DNA of 64,000 nucleotides from positions 372,001-436,000 of the forward strand of contig NZ_FNCT01000002.1 of NCBI RefSeq assembly GCF_900100495.1, written 5' to 3'. The translations under genes and the position numbers were made by a program. The notes beneath the pieces were generated by a model, which was not told where the DNA came from, did not search any database, and saw nothing but the letters and a program-made list of their open reading frames with translations. This document shows positions 32,734-41,660 of this stretch, piece by piece; position 1 is the first letter of the stretch; each line of letters begins with the position of its first letter. The DNA is from Pseudomonas benzenivorans. Its GTDB lineage: Bacteria > Pseudomonadota > Gammaproteobacteria > Pseudomonadales > Pseudomonadaceae.

Positions 32734-33942
32734 CTATTTCAACTCGCTGGAACTCTTGCCGAGCAGCCGGCGGGCGACGATCAGCAACTGGATCTGCTGG
32801 GTGCCCTCGAAGATGTCGAGGATCTTCGAATCGCGCGCCCACTTCTCCAGCAGTTCGTCCTCGCCATAGCCCAACGCGCCGGCCAGCTCCACGCATTTCA
32901 GCGTCACTTCGTTCGCCACCCGCCCGGCCTTGGCCTTGGCGATCGACGCCTCCTTGGAGTTGGGCAGCTTGTTGTCGGCCATCCACGCCGCCTTCAGGGT
33001 CAGCAGGCGGGCGGCTTCCCACTCGGCCTCCAGGCGATAGAGGGTCGCCTCGGCATGGCTGACCGCCAGCAGCGGCTTGCGGTAGTCCAGCGTGCAGACC
33101 TTCCTCAACAGCTCGCGGGTGCGGTCCAGCGACGCCTTGGCCACACCGACGGCCATCCCGGCGACCAGCGGGCGGGTGTTGTCGAAGGTTTCCATGACCC
33201 CGGCGAAGCCCTTCTGCACATCGATCTGCGGGTTGCCGAGCAGGTTGGCGGCCGGCACCCGGCAGTCACTGAAACTGATCGAGGCGGTATCCGAGGCCTT
33301 GATCCCGAGCTTCTTCTCCAGGCGCGTGACGCTCATGCCCGGCGTGCCGTGCTCGACCACGAACGACTTGATCGCCGCACGGCCCAGGCCCTTGTCCAGG
33401 GTCGCCCAGACCACCACCGCGTCGGCGCGCGCGCCTGAGGTGACGAAGATCTTCTCGCCGTTCAGCACATAGTGATCGCCGTCCTTGACCGCGGTGGTGC
33501 GGATCGCCGCCGAGTCCGAGCCGCAACCCGGCTCGGTGATCGCCATGGCCGCCCAGGTGCCGGCGAAGCGCTCGAGCTGCTGGTCATTGGCCACCGCGGC
33601 GATCGCCGCGTTGCCCAGGCCCTGGCGCGGCATGGCCAGCAGCAGGCCGACATCGCCCCAGCACAGCTCCATCACCCCGAGCAGGGCCGACAGATTGCCG
33701 CCGTTCCTGACCCCCTCCTGCTGCTCCTGGGCGGCGCCGCGCTTGCTCGCCGAGGTGGCGCCGATGGCGTCCGGCGAGCCGGCGTTCATGCCGTCGAGCA
33801 GCGCGGCGAGCAGGTCCAGCTCCTTGGGATAGGCATGCTCGGCCTTGTCGTACTTGCGCGAGATCGGCCGGAAATAGTTCTCCGCCACCTGATGGGCCTG
33901 ATTGACCAGGCCGCGGAATTTCTTCGGGGTTTCCAGGTTCAT
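32734..33942 (-). CDS. Acyl-CoA dehydrogenase (catalytic Glu present)
   Basis: A 402-residue flavoprotein. The ACAD motifs are clear: AITEPGCGSDSAAIRTTA (FAD/substrate loop), LNGEKIFVTSGARAD, and KILDIFEGTQQIQLL, in which Glu379 is the expected catalytic base. It would oxidise an acyl-CoA to the 2-enoyl-CoA and pass electrons to ETF. It lies 11 bp after a second acyl-CoA dehydrogenase gene, probably one transcript and possibly one hetero-oligomer. The start is the ATG at 33942, which restores the normal N-terminus. Confidence 0.92.
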   Translation of the reverse strand: MNLETPKKFRGLVNQAHQVAENYFRPISRKYDKAEHAYPKELDLLAALLDGMNAGSPDAIGATSASKRGAAQEQQEGVRNGGNLSALLGVMELCWGDVGLLLAMPRQGLGNAAIAAVANDQQLERFAGTWAAMAITEPGCGSDSAAIRTTAVKDGDHYVLNGEKIFVTSGARADAVVVWATLDKGLGRAAIKSFVVEHGTPGMSVTRLEKKLGIKASDTASISFSDCRVPAANLLGNPQIDVQKGFAGVMETFDNTRPLVAGMAVGVAKASLDRTRELLRKVCTLDYRKPLLAVSHAEATLYRLEAEWEAARLLTLKAAWMADNKLPNSKEASIAKAKAGRVANEVTLKCVELAGALGYGEDELLEKWARDSKILDIFEGTQQIQLLIVARRLLGKSSSELK

Positions 33943-33953
33943 TGCATGCGCCC

Positions 33954-35237
33954 TTAAAGGTGTAGGCCGCCGGCCATCAGCGCCACTGCCCGCAGATCGC
34001 GGTACCAGCGCTCGACCGGATGTTCTTGGGTGAAGCCATGGCCGCCGAGCAGTTGCACTGCGTCGGTGCCGATCTGCATGACCTTCTCGGCACACAGCAG
34101 GCGCGCCAGGTAGGCCTCGCGCTGGAACGGCAGGCCCTGCTCGGCGCGCGCGCAGGCGCGCCAGAGCATCAGGCGCATGGCGTCCAGCTCCACGGCGATG
34201 TCCGCGACCATGAAGGCCACGCCCTGGCGATGGCTGATCGGCTCGCCGAAGGCCAGGCGCTCGTTGCAATAGGGCACCACATAGTCCAGCGCCGCCTGCG
34301 CCGTGCCGACCGCCAGGGCACACCAGGCCAGCGCGGCGTAGTCGAGAAAGGCCTGATAATCGAAGTGCGCGGCCGCCAGCCGCGCCTCGCGCGGCACCTT
34401 GACCCCCTTCAGCAGTAGCCGCGCGGTGCCGCTGGCCTTCAGCCCCATGGCCGGCTCGGGGCGGCGCTGCACGCCCTTGGCACCGGCCTCGACGATAAAC
34501 AGCCCGGGACCGTCCTCGGCCTGTGCGGCGACGATCAACTGGTCGGCATCCAGCCCGCGCAGCACCAGGCATTTTTCCCCGCTCAGCAGGTAATGCTGGC
34601 CCTTGCGCTTGGCCCGGGTGGTCAATTGCCGGGCATCGAACAGCGGCCGCGGTTCGTTCACCGCGATGGCCATCAGCGGCGCCGCCTCCTCGCCGACGAA
34701 GCGCGGCAGCCACTGGGCCTGCTGCTCGGGCGAGCCCCAGCGGCGCAGGCAGTTGGCCGCCGACAGCGGCACCAGCAACGCCGCGGCCAGGGACAGGTCG
34801 CCGGTGGCCAGCGCCTCGGCGATCAGCGCATTGCTGACGGTGGTGCGCTCGCCGGCCATGCCGCCGTGCACTTCGCCGACCCCGTAGTGGCTCAGGCCCA
34901 GCTCCTGCGCCTGGTTGAGCAAGGCCGCCGGCAGCGCCGCCTGCGCGTCCGCCTCATGGGCCAGGGGCCGCAGCACTTCGCCGGCGAAGCTGTGCAGCAT
35001 CTCCACCAGCATCTGCTGCTCGTCGGACAGGGACAGGTCGAACAGGGCATCCGGATCGGGCAGGCGCGGCGTCTTGGCCGCCTTGCCGGCCCGCTGCGCG
35101 GCCAGGCGAAAGCTCGCCCGGCTGCCGCTGTAGATGAGTTTCTCGAAGGGTTTGCGCAGCTTGAGACGATCTGGCCAGTCGGCCTGGGCGACTCGGTTCA
35201 GCACAGCCAGGGCACGGCCCTGTATATCGGAGGTCAT
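33954..35237 (-). CDS. Acyl-CoA dehydrogenase-like protein lacking the C-terminal Glu motif
   Basis: A 427-residue acyl-CoA dehydrogenase fold. The middle has HYLLSGEKCLVLRGLDADQL and GLKASGTARLLLKGVKVPRE, the equivalents of the ACAD beta domain. The end reads GGHGFTQEHPVERWYRDLRA and then VALMAGGLHL before the stop. At this point active relatives continue with a YEGT-type motif holding the catalytic Glu. The residue aligned by eye is Ala and the tail stops early. An N-terminal extension of about 60 residues precedes the usual start of the fold. It may be a regulatory or structural partner of the next gene. The start is the ATG at 35237. Confidence 0.85.
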   Translation of the reverse strand: MTSDIQGRALAVLNRVAQADWPDRLKLRKPFEKLIYSGSRASFRLAAQRAGKAAKTPRLPDPDALFDLSLSDEQQMLVEMLHSFAGEVLRPLAHEADAQAALPAALLNQAQELGLSHYGVGEVHGGMAGERTTVSNALIAEALATGDLSLAAALLVPLSAANCLRRWGSPEQQAQWLPRFVGEEAAPLMAIAVNEPRPLFDARQLTTRAKRKGQHYLLSGEKCLVLRGLDADQLIVAAQAEDGPGLFIVEAGAKGVQRRPEPAMGLKASGTARLLLKGVKVPREARLAAAHFDYQAFLDYAALAWCALAVGTAQAALDYVVPYCNERLAFGEPISHRQGVAFMVADIAVELDAMRLMLWRACARAEQGLPFQREAYLARLLCAEKVMQIGTDAVQLLGGHGFTQEHPVERWYRDLRAVALMAGGLHL

Positions 35238-35366
35238 GGCAGCTCGCTCCACGCGGGATGAGGATGCCAGGGATGATGCGCGCCGCGCAGCGGCCCGCCT
35301 ATGACCGCATGGACGCGGGCGATTGGCAGATCAGCCAGTCGCCGAGGGGCTGACGCCGCGCTGCGG

Positions 35367-36791
35367 CTAATCCACCCTGCGGATCTTCTCGACGATGGCG
35401 GTGGTCGAGCTGTTTTCCACCAGGCCGAGCACGCGCACCTCGCCGCCGTAGGCGCTGACGATGTCGGCGCCGACCACCTGGTCGATGCCATAGTCGCCGC
35501 CCTTGACCAGCACATCCGGCCGCACCAACTCGAGCAGACGCTCGGGGGTGTCCTCGGCGAAGCTCACCACCCAGTCCACCGCACCGAGCCCGGCGAGCAC
35601 GGCCATGCGCCGGTCCACCGAGTTGATCGGCCGGCCCGGACCCTTCAGGCGGCTGACCGAGGCGTCGTCGTTGACCGCCAGCACCAGGCGGTCGCCCTGG
35701 GCGCGGGCCTGCTCCAGGTAGGTCACGTGGCCGGCATGCAGGATGTCGAAGCAGCCGTTGGTGAAGACGATCTTCTCGCCATGGGCGCGGGCATCGTCGA
35801 TGGCCAGCAGCAACTGCTCCAGGCTCAGCACGCCGCGCTCGGAACCCTGCTCGCGCTGCACCGCGCGGCGCAGTTCGGGCGCGCTGATGGCCGCGGTGCC
35901 CAGCTTGCCGACCACGATGCCGGCGGCCAGGTTGGCCAGCGCCACCGCCTGCGGCAGCTCCTCGTCGGCCGCCAGGCTGGCGGCCAGGGTGGAGATCACC
36001 GTGTCGCCGGCGCCGGTGACATCGAACACCTCGCGGGCCCGGGCCGGCAGGTGCAAGGGCGCATGTTCGGGGCGTAGCAGGGTCATGCCGTGCTCGCCGC
36101 GGGTAATCAGCAGCGCCCCCAGCTCCAGCTCGCGCATCAGCCTGGCGCCCTTGGCCACCAGCTCGGCCTCGTCGTGGCAGCGCCCGACTATGGTCTCGAA
36201 TTCGTGCAGGTTGGGGGTGATCAGGCTGGCGCCGCGGTAGATGGAGAAGTCACTGCCCTTGGGGTCGGCCAGCACCATGACGCCCTTGGCCCGGGCCGCC
36301 TGGATCAGCACCTGGTGGTTCTGCAGGGCACCCTTGCCGTAGTCCGACAGCACCAGCACCTTGACCCCGGCGAGCAAATCCTCGACTTCGCGGGCGATGG
36401 CCTCGGCATCGGTGTTGAACGGTTCCTCGAAGTCCATGCGCAGCAATTGCTGGTGACGGCTCATCACCCGCAGCTTGACGATGGTCGGCTGGTCGCCGAT
36501 GCGCTGGAAGTGGGTCTTGACCCCCACCGCCTGCAGGCTGTCGCTCAGGCTGGCGGCCGCCTCGTCCTCGCCGGTCACCCCCACCAGCAGCGCCGGGGCG
36601 CCCAGGGCGGCGATGTTCAGCGCCACGTTGGCGGCGCCGCCGGGGCGATCCTCGATCTGCTCGACCTTGACCACCGGCACCGGCGCCTCCGGGGAAATCC
36701 GCGAGGTGCCGCCATGCCAGTAGCGGTCGAGCATGACATCGCCCACCACCAGGACGGGGGCTTGGTCGAAACGGGGCATGGACAACTTCAT
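35367..36791 (-). CDS. hldE: Bifunctional heptose-7-phosphate kinase/heptose-1-phosphate adenylyltransferase
   Basis: A 474-residue two-domain enzyme that makes ADP-heptose for the LPS inner core. Residues 1-320 are a ribokinase-type kinase: [26 protein letters not shown], and [11 protein letters not shown] with the catalytic Asp. Residues 340-474 are a nucleotidyltransferase with [14 protein letters not shown] (HxGH at 352-355). WaaC and WaaF, encoded later in the window, use its product. It starts 39 bp after msbA on the same strand and is probably co-transcribed with it. Confidence 0.97.
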   Translation of the reverse strand: MKLSMPRFDQAPVLVVGDVMLDRYWHGGTSRISPEAPVPVVKVEQIEDRPGGAANVALNIAALGAPALLVGVTGEDEAAASLSDSLQAVGVKTHFQRIGDQPTIVKLRVMSRHQQLLRMDFEEPFNTDAEAIAREVEDLLAGVKVLVLSDYGKGALQNHQVLIQAARAKGVMVLADPKGSDFSIYRGASLITPNLHEFETIVGRCHDEAELVAKGARLMRELELGALLITRGEHGMTLLRPEHAPLHLPARAREVFDVTGAGDTVISTLAASLAADEELPQAVALANLAAGIVVGKLGTAAISAPELRRAVQREQGSERGVLSLEQLLLAIDDARAHGEKIVFTNGCFDILHAGHVTYLEQARAQGDRLVLAVNDDASVSRLKGPGRPINSVDRRMAVLAGLGAVDWVVSFAEDTPERLLELVRPDVLVKGGDYGIDQVVGADIVSAYGGEVRVLGLVENSSTTAIVEKIRRVD

Positions 36792-36830
36792 GGGAACTCC
36801 GGGGGCCTCAACTGGCGGGGGCGTAGTTTA

Positions 36831-38642
36831 TCAGGCGATATCCAGTGATGCGCCTTCGTCCAGCCCCATCGCATGCAGGCGCGCATAATAACCGTTCTGC
36901 TCAAGCAGGGCGGCATGCGTGCCACGCTCGACGATGCGTCCCTGGTCCATCACCAGGATCTGGTCGGCCTTTTCGATGGTCGACAGGCGGTGGGCGATGA
37001 CCAGCGTGGTGCGCCCCTTCATCACCCGATCCAGAGCGGCCTGGATATGCCGTTCGGATTCGGTGTCCAGCGCCGAGGTGGCCTCGTCCAGCACCAGGAT
37101 CGGCGCATCCTTGAGCAGGGCGCGGGCGATCGCCAGGCGCTGGCGCTGGCCGCCGGAAAGCAGCACGCCATTCTCGCCGACCTCGGTATCCAGGCCCTGC
37201 GCCAGCTTGTCGACGAACTCCTTGGCGTAGGCCGCCTCGACGGCCTGCTCGATCGCCTCGCGCGGCGCCCCGGCCAGGTCGCCATAGGCGATGTTGTTGG
37301 CCACGCTGTCGTTGAACAGGGTCACCTGCTGGGTGACCAGGGCGATATGCCGGCGCAGGTTGCGCAGCTTGTAGTCCTCGACATCCACGCCATCGAGCAG
37401 GATCTGCCCGCTCTCGTGGTGGTAGAAGCGCGGGATCAGGCTGGCCAGGGTCGACTTGCCGCTGCCGGAGCGGCCGACCAGGGCGATCATCTGCCCGGGC
37501 TCGGCGCTGAAGGAAATATCGCTGAGCACCGGCTTCTCGGCGCCCGGGTACTGGAAGCTCAGGTTGCGCACTTCCAGGCGACCACTGACCCGCTCGCGCT
37601 CGACCGTGCCGCGGTCGACCTCGGGGGCCTCGTCGAGCTGCTCGAAGATGCTTTCGGCACCGGCGACGCCTTTCTGGATGGTCGAACTGACTTCCGACAG
37701 CTGGCGGATCGGCTTGGGCAACAGGCCGGCGGCGGTGATATAGGCGACCAGATCGCCAGCCGTGGCATCGCCGCGCAGGAACAGCACGAGGAACATCAGC
37801 ACCGCCATGGCGCTGTAGATCACCAGTTGCAACATGGGCGTATAGACCGCACCGGTCTTGGTCATGCGCAACTGCTTGTTGGTGTTGTCCTGGCTGGCGG
37901 CGGTGAAGCGGCTGGACTCGTACGCCTCGCCGCCGAAACTGCGAACCACCCGGTAGCCCTGGATGGTCTCGGAGGCGACATGGGTAACGTCGCCCATGGC
38001 CACCTGGATCTTCTTGCTCTGCTTGCGAAACTTCTTGCTGGCGCTGCCGACCATCAGCGCGATCACCGGTAGGATGGCCAGCATCACCAGGGTCAGCTGC
38101 CAGTTCATCCACAACAGGTAGGCGAACAGGAAAACCACCGTCAGGCCTTCGCGAATCACCACCTTGATCGCATCGGTGGCAGCACCGGTGACCATGGTGA
38201 CGTTGAAGGTGATGCGCGAGATCAGATGGCCGGAGTTGTGACTGTCGAAATAGCGGTTAGGCAGCGCCAGCAGGCTGTTGAACAGCGCGATACGCAGGTC
38301 ATGCACCAGGCCCAGCGAAACCTTGGCCAGGAAATAGTTGCCCAGGTAGGATCCCAGCCCCTGCCAGGCCGCGATCAGCACGATCAGCAGCGGCACCGCC
38401 TGCAACAGCTGCAGGTCACGCAGGTAGGGAACCGTCGGAAACAGCACCGCTTCGGGGTTGGACAGCCCATCGACGAAGTACTTGAGGATGCCGGCGAGCA
38501 TCGGCTGGGTCGAGGCGAAGATGATGTAGCCGAGGATGCTGATCGCGAAGTAGCCGATGTAGGGCTTTACGTAGCCGAGCAGGCGGAAGTAGATCTTTAG
38601 GCTCGAAGGCTGCTGGCCCAGGATGACAGGGGGTGTGCTCAT
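36831..38642 (-). CDS. msbA: Lipid A export ABC transporter MsbA
   Basis: A 603-residue half-transporter that flips lipid A-core across the inner membrane. The N-terminal 320 residues contain six membrane helices. The C-terminal ATPase has Walker A GRSGSGKSTLASLI, signature LSGGQRQRLAIARALL, Walker B ILVLDEATSALD and the switch His in LVIAHRLSTI. A neighbouring hldE and the LPS genes beyond 38.8 kb support MsbA over other ABC exporters. It is divergent from the kinase-like gene across 183 bp. Confidence 0.95.
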   Translation of the reverse strand: MSTPPVILGQQPSSLKIYFRLLGYVKPYIGYFAISILGYIIFASTQPMLAGILKYFVDGLSNPEAVLFPTVPYLRDLQLLQAVPLLIVLIAAWQGLGSYLGNYFLAKVSLGLVHDLRIALFNSLLALPNRYFDSHNSGHLISRITFNVTMVTGAATDAIKVVIREGLTVVFLFAYLLWMNWQLTLVMLAILPVIALMVGSASKKFRKQSKKIQVAMGDVTHVASETIQGYRVVRSFGGEAYESSRFTAASQDNTNKQLRMTKTGAVYTPMLQLVIYSAMAVLMFLVLFLRGDATAGDLVAYITAAGLLPKPIRQLSEVSSTIQKGVAGAESIFEQLDEAPEVDRGTVERERVSGRLEVRNLSFQYPGAEKPVLSDISFSAEPGQMIALVGRSGSGKSTLASLIPRFYHHESGQILLDGVDVEDYKLRNLRRHIALVTQQVTLFNDSVANNIAYGDLAGAPREAIEQAVEAAYAKEFVDKLAQGLDTEVGENGVLLSGGQRQRLAIARALLKDAPILVLDEATSALDTESERHIQAALDRVMKGRTTLVIAHRLSTIEKADQILVMDQGRIVERGTHAALLEQNGYYARLHAMGLDEGASLDIA

Positions 38643-38825
38643 CGGAAAAGGCTAATCCAGATTAAGAGCGCGAATACTAGCACGTCAGCACTGGGATGCC
38701 CGCTCTCAGCCCCTGGCGGTACAGGCAGCCAGCAACACATCGAACCCACCACAACCCCAGAAAGACCAAAACCAGGGGACTTGCTTCAGGTAAACTGCGC
38801 CCTTCTCTGATTTTGCTCAGCTCTT

Positions 38826-39479
38826 ATGACGCCACTTTCTCACGAACAATTCCTCCTCCTGCGCGACAAGGCTGACGTGCTCGAGGCCGACCACCACGGC
38901 GAGAAAGTGTTGCGCCTGGCCGACGGCAATATGCTTAAGCTGTTCCGGCGCAAGCGCTGGCTATCATCCGCCGCACTTTACCCCTATGCACAGCGCTTCG
39001 CCGACAATACCCGCGCACTTGAGCGCCGCAGCATTCTCTGCCCCAAGATCCTCAATGTGTTCCGTATTGCGCAGATCCAGCGCGATGTCGTGCACTACGC
39101 GCCGCTGCCCGGCATTACCTTGCGGCAGATCGACGATGAGCCGACGCGCAGCAACCTGCGCCCCCTCATAGGCGAATTCATTGCACAGTTGCACGCTAAA
39201 GGCGTGTTTTTCCGCTCTTTGCACTTGGGCAATATCGTCCTGACGCCCGAGGGCCAACTCGGCTTGATAGACATCGCCGACCTTCGCGCACAGCGCAGTG
39301 CCCTTGGCAAATTCAAGCGCATGCGCAACTTCCAACACGTCCTGCGCGACCCGCGCGACCAGGAGTGGCTGCTGGTGGACAAGGGACAGGTGTTTTTCGA
39401 GAGTTACCTGCGCCATGCCCAACTGAGCTGGAGCCTTAACGACCTCATCAGGCAAGCGACCAAAGATCTCGCGCAATGA
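38826..39479 (+). CDS. LPS-kinase-like (pseudokinase?) protein upstream of waaL
   Basis: A 217-residue protein of the LPS/small-molecule kinase fold, often named toluene tolerance protein; position matches PA4998 as I recall it. The fold is recognisable from LRPLIGEFIAQLHAKGVFF, SLHLGNIVLTPEGQLGLID and the metal-binding Asp149. In active relatives the catalytic loop reads HGDLHxGN; here residues 129-136 read FRSLHLGN, so the catalytic Asp is replaced by Ser131. An N-terminal lysine (KVLRLADGNMLKLFRR) could bind ATP. It is therefore either inactive or works differently. Its stop overlaps the waaL start by 4 bases (ATGA). Confidence 0.72.
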   Translation: MTPLSHEQFLLLRDKADVLEADHHGEKVLRLADGNMLKLFRRKRWLSSAALYPYAQRFADNTRALERRSILCPKILNVFRIAQIQRDVVHYAPLPGITLRQIDDEPTRSNLRPLIGEFIAQLHAKGVFFRSLHLGNIVLTPEGQLGLIDIADLRAQRSALGKFKRMRNFQHVLRDPRDQEWLLVDKGQVFFESYLRHAQLSWSLNDLIRQATKDLAQ

Positions 39480-40690
39480 TCAGCAATCTCTCTACACCCG
39501 CCACTGGCTCGCTCAGCTCGAGGTGCGCACGGCTATCGGACTGGATGATCCGCTACCTGCTGCCCATCGGCTGGCTAGTGCTGTTGACCGGGCTGTTCTG
39601 GAGCTGGGATCGCACACTCTATCACAAGCTGTACTACGCCCTGATTGCCGCACCGACCATGCTCATTCTAGTGCTGCAGCCGGGGCTGCTAAAAAAACTG
39701 TTGCGCAACCCGCTGATCCTCGCGTTCATAGCCTTTGGCTGCTACACCGTGCTCAGCCTGCTGTGGTCGGATACCGACAACAAACTCAGCTCGCTGGCCA
39801 AGCGCCCCCTGTACGTTCTGATGTTATTCCTCGGTGTCGGTCTGCTCGCCCTCAAGTCGCCACAACGTTTGGGCAAGCTGCTGCTGCTCGCTGGGATCGT
39901 TGCCGCCGGCAGCGGCGCGCTATCATTTGCCTACCATCTGCACAGCACCGCCGGCGCGCGTCTGAGTGGTTACGGCGCACTGTTCAACCCACTGCTGACC
40001 GCGCATGTATATGGGTTCTTTGCCGCATTCTGGCTGGCCACCTGGTTTTCCCGGGTGGATGCGCACAGCCGCGCGGTATTGCCAGCGGTGTTGCTGCTGG
40101 TACTCGGTGTCGTGGTGCTGAGCACCGGATCGCGCACACCGCTGTTGGCATTGTCGATAACCCTGATCTGGCTGGCTGCGACCTATCCCGGCCGAAGCAG
40201 CCTGATCGCCGGCGCCTACGCGATGGCGATGGCCGCTGCGCTTTTGCTGCTGTTGCCGGATGCGTTACTCCTGCGTGGTCTCTCCTACCGTCCGGAAATC
40301 TGGCTTGGCGCCCTGCAGATCGCAGTGGAAGACCTCTGGTTCGGACACGGCTTCGACCACACCCTGAGCATCCCGCTGCAGACCAAGAGCCTCACATTCA
40401 ACGACCCGCACAATATCGAACTGGCAGTACTGCTCTCGGGCGGGCTGACTGGTCTGCTCCTGTGGGTGAACCTCTACGCAATCGCGCTACTGTTCGCCTG
40501 GCGCAATCGCCACGACGCCTTGGTGATGACGGCGTCGGCGCTGGTGGTATATGGGCTGGGGGCCAGTTTGACCGAGGGGCGCGACTTTATATCCCGCCCC
40601 AAGGAGCACTGGTTTCTGATCTGGATTCCCTTGAGTCTGCTTGCCGCGACCTGGTTCGCGCGAGATCTGCCTCGCCCGCAAAGCTCTTAA
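39476..40690 (+). CDS. waaL: O-antigen ligase
   Basis: A 404-residue polytopic inner-membrane enzyme that moves O polysaccharide from undecaprenyl pyrophosphate to lipid A-core in the periplasm. About 11 hydrophobic helices alternate with short loops. Conserved ligase points are the Arg in VVLSTGSRTPLLALS, RPEIWLGALQIAV, and the large periplasmic loop ending NDPHNIELAVLLSGG, whose His is essential in studied ligases. It overlaps the upstream kinase-like gene and is convergent with wapR, which in P. aeruginosa builds the sugar that accepts O antigen. Codon use looks less GC-rich than flanking housekeeping genes. Confidence 0.93.
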   Translation: MISNLSTPATGSLSSRCARLSDWMIRYLLPIGWLVLLTGLFWSWDRTLYHKLYYALIAAPTMLILVLQPGLLKKLLRNPLILAFIAFGCYTVLSLLWSDTDNKLSSLAKRPLYVLMLFLGVGLLALKSPQRLGKLLLLAGIVAAGSGALSFAYHLHSTAGARLSGYGALFNPLLTAHVYGFFAAFWLATWFSRVDAHSRAVLPAVLLLVLGVVVLSTGSRTPLLALSITLIWLAATYPGRSSLIAGAYAMAMAAALLLLLPDALLLRGLSYRPEIWLGALQIAVEDLWFGHGFDHTLSIPLQTKSLTFNDPHNIELAVLLSGGLTGLLLWVNLYAIALLFAWRNRHDALVMTASALVVYGLGASLTEGRDFISRPKEHWFLIWIPLSLLAATWFARDLPRPQSS

Positions 40691-40705
40691 CTGCCGTGGC
40701 ACAGT

Positions 40706-40749
40706 GCGGTTGGCGCTACCGCCCCTTCAAGGGCGGTAGCGCCAACCGC
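40706..40749. repeat. Perfect 19-bp hairpin over the wapR stop codon
   Basis: A perfect 19-bp inverted repeat starting GCGGTTGGCGCTACC, with a six-base loop (CTTCAA), spans 40706-40749. It covers the wapR stop codon (40716-40718) and its last ten codons, in the gap between convergent waaL and wapR. It is symmetrical, so it could end transcripts from both sides, though no T run follows on either strand. Confidence 0.8.
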
Positions 40750-41660
40750 CACAGCCCGCGCAATGTCTTGCTGTTCCAGGCGGACACGGGCAGCTCGCGC
40801 AACAGCTGACGGGCCAGCGTTTTGTCTTGGCGGGCGCATTTGAGCAACATGGAATTGCGGAAATTGGCGCACACCTCGCCATAGGCCGGGTGGTCCTGAA
40901 ACAGCACATAGGAACGCAGAACGTTATCCACCATGAAGCGATGGTTCATGTAGGTGTTCGCACCGTGAATGCGGTACTGCGCCAGCAGGTCGCCTAGTAC
41001 ATCGATGAAATAACCGGCGCGGGTGATCTTCAGCTCGATGAGCAGATCCTCGAGCCGAATATTCGGATCGAACCCCCCAACCTGCTCCAGTGCCTCCCTG
41101 CGGAATAACAACGTCGGCGCCTTGGGCCCGCCTTTGGTACCTCGAAACACGGCCTCGAAGTCCAAACGGCGCAGAGTCCGATCGGGTTGCTGCAGATGCC
41201 GGTTGCGCCTGTCGAGCGAACGCCCATCCGCGTCGATGCACTCGATATGGCCGCCACAGATGCCGACCTCTGGCTTGCCGTCCATGTAAGCCACTTGCTT
41301 GGCAATACGATCAGGCAGCATCAGGTCGTCGGAGCCGAACGGCGCAATCAGGCTGCCGCGCGCACGCGCGATGCAATCATTCAGTGTACGCGACAAACCC
41401 TGGTTGGCTTGCACCTGGAAACTGAAGCCGTGCTTGTCCTGCAACCGCTGGATACGGCTGACGCTGTCATCGCGGGAGCCGTCGTCGACCACCAACAACT
41501 CGATATGCGGGTAGGTCTGAGCCAGCACGCTCTCGATGCTCGACTCGATGTACGGCGCATGGTTGTAGGAGGCGATGATCACACTGACCAAGGGTGCTGC
41601 AGCGCTCTGGGGCAGCATGCTGCCACCTTCGCTAAGTACCGCGTGCAACAAGCTATTCAC
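40716..41660 (-). CDS. wapR: Family 2 glycosyltransferase (WapR-like)
   Basis: A GT-A glycosyltransferase of 314 residues if translated from the GTG at 41660. The N-terminal domain has VSVIIASYNHAPYIESSIE, LLVVDDGSRDDS and FGSDDLM (DxD metal site). In P. aeruginosa the gene next to waaL here (PA5000, WapR) adds the rhamnose that receives O antigen; I assign the symbol by that position. The GTG overlaps the preceding stop (GTGA) and has AAGGGG upstream. An ATG at 41618 with GAAGG upstream would give 300 residues, closer to the family start. The last codons lie in the 19-bp hairpin. Confidence 0.82.
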   Translation of the reverse strand: MNSLLHAVLSEGGSMLPQSAAAPLVSVIIASYNHAPYIESSIESVLAQTYPHIELLVVDDGSRDDSVSRIQRLQDKHGFSFQVQANQGLSRTLNDCIARARGSLIAPFGSDDLMLPDRIAKQVAYMDGKPEVGICGGHIECIDADGRSLDRRNRHLQQPDRTLRRLDFEAVFRGTKGGPKAPTLLFRREALEQVGGFDPNIRLEDLLIELKITRAGYFIDVLGDLLAQYRIHGANTYMNHRFMVDNVLRSYVLFQDHPAYGEVCANFRNSMLLKCARQDKTLARQLLRELPVSAWNSKTLRGLWRLALPPLKGR

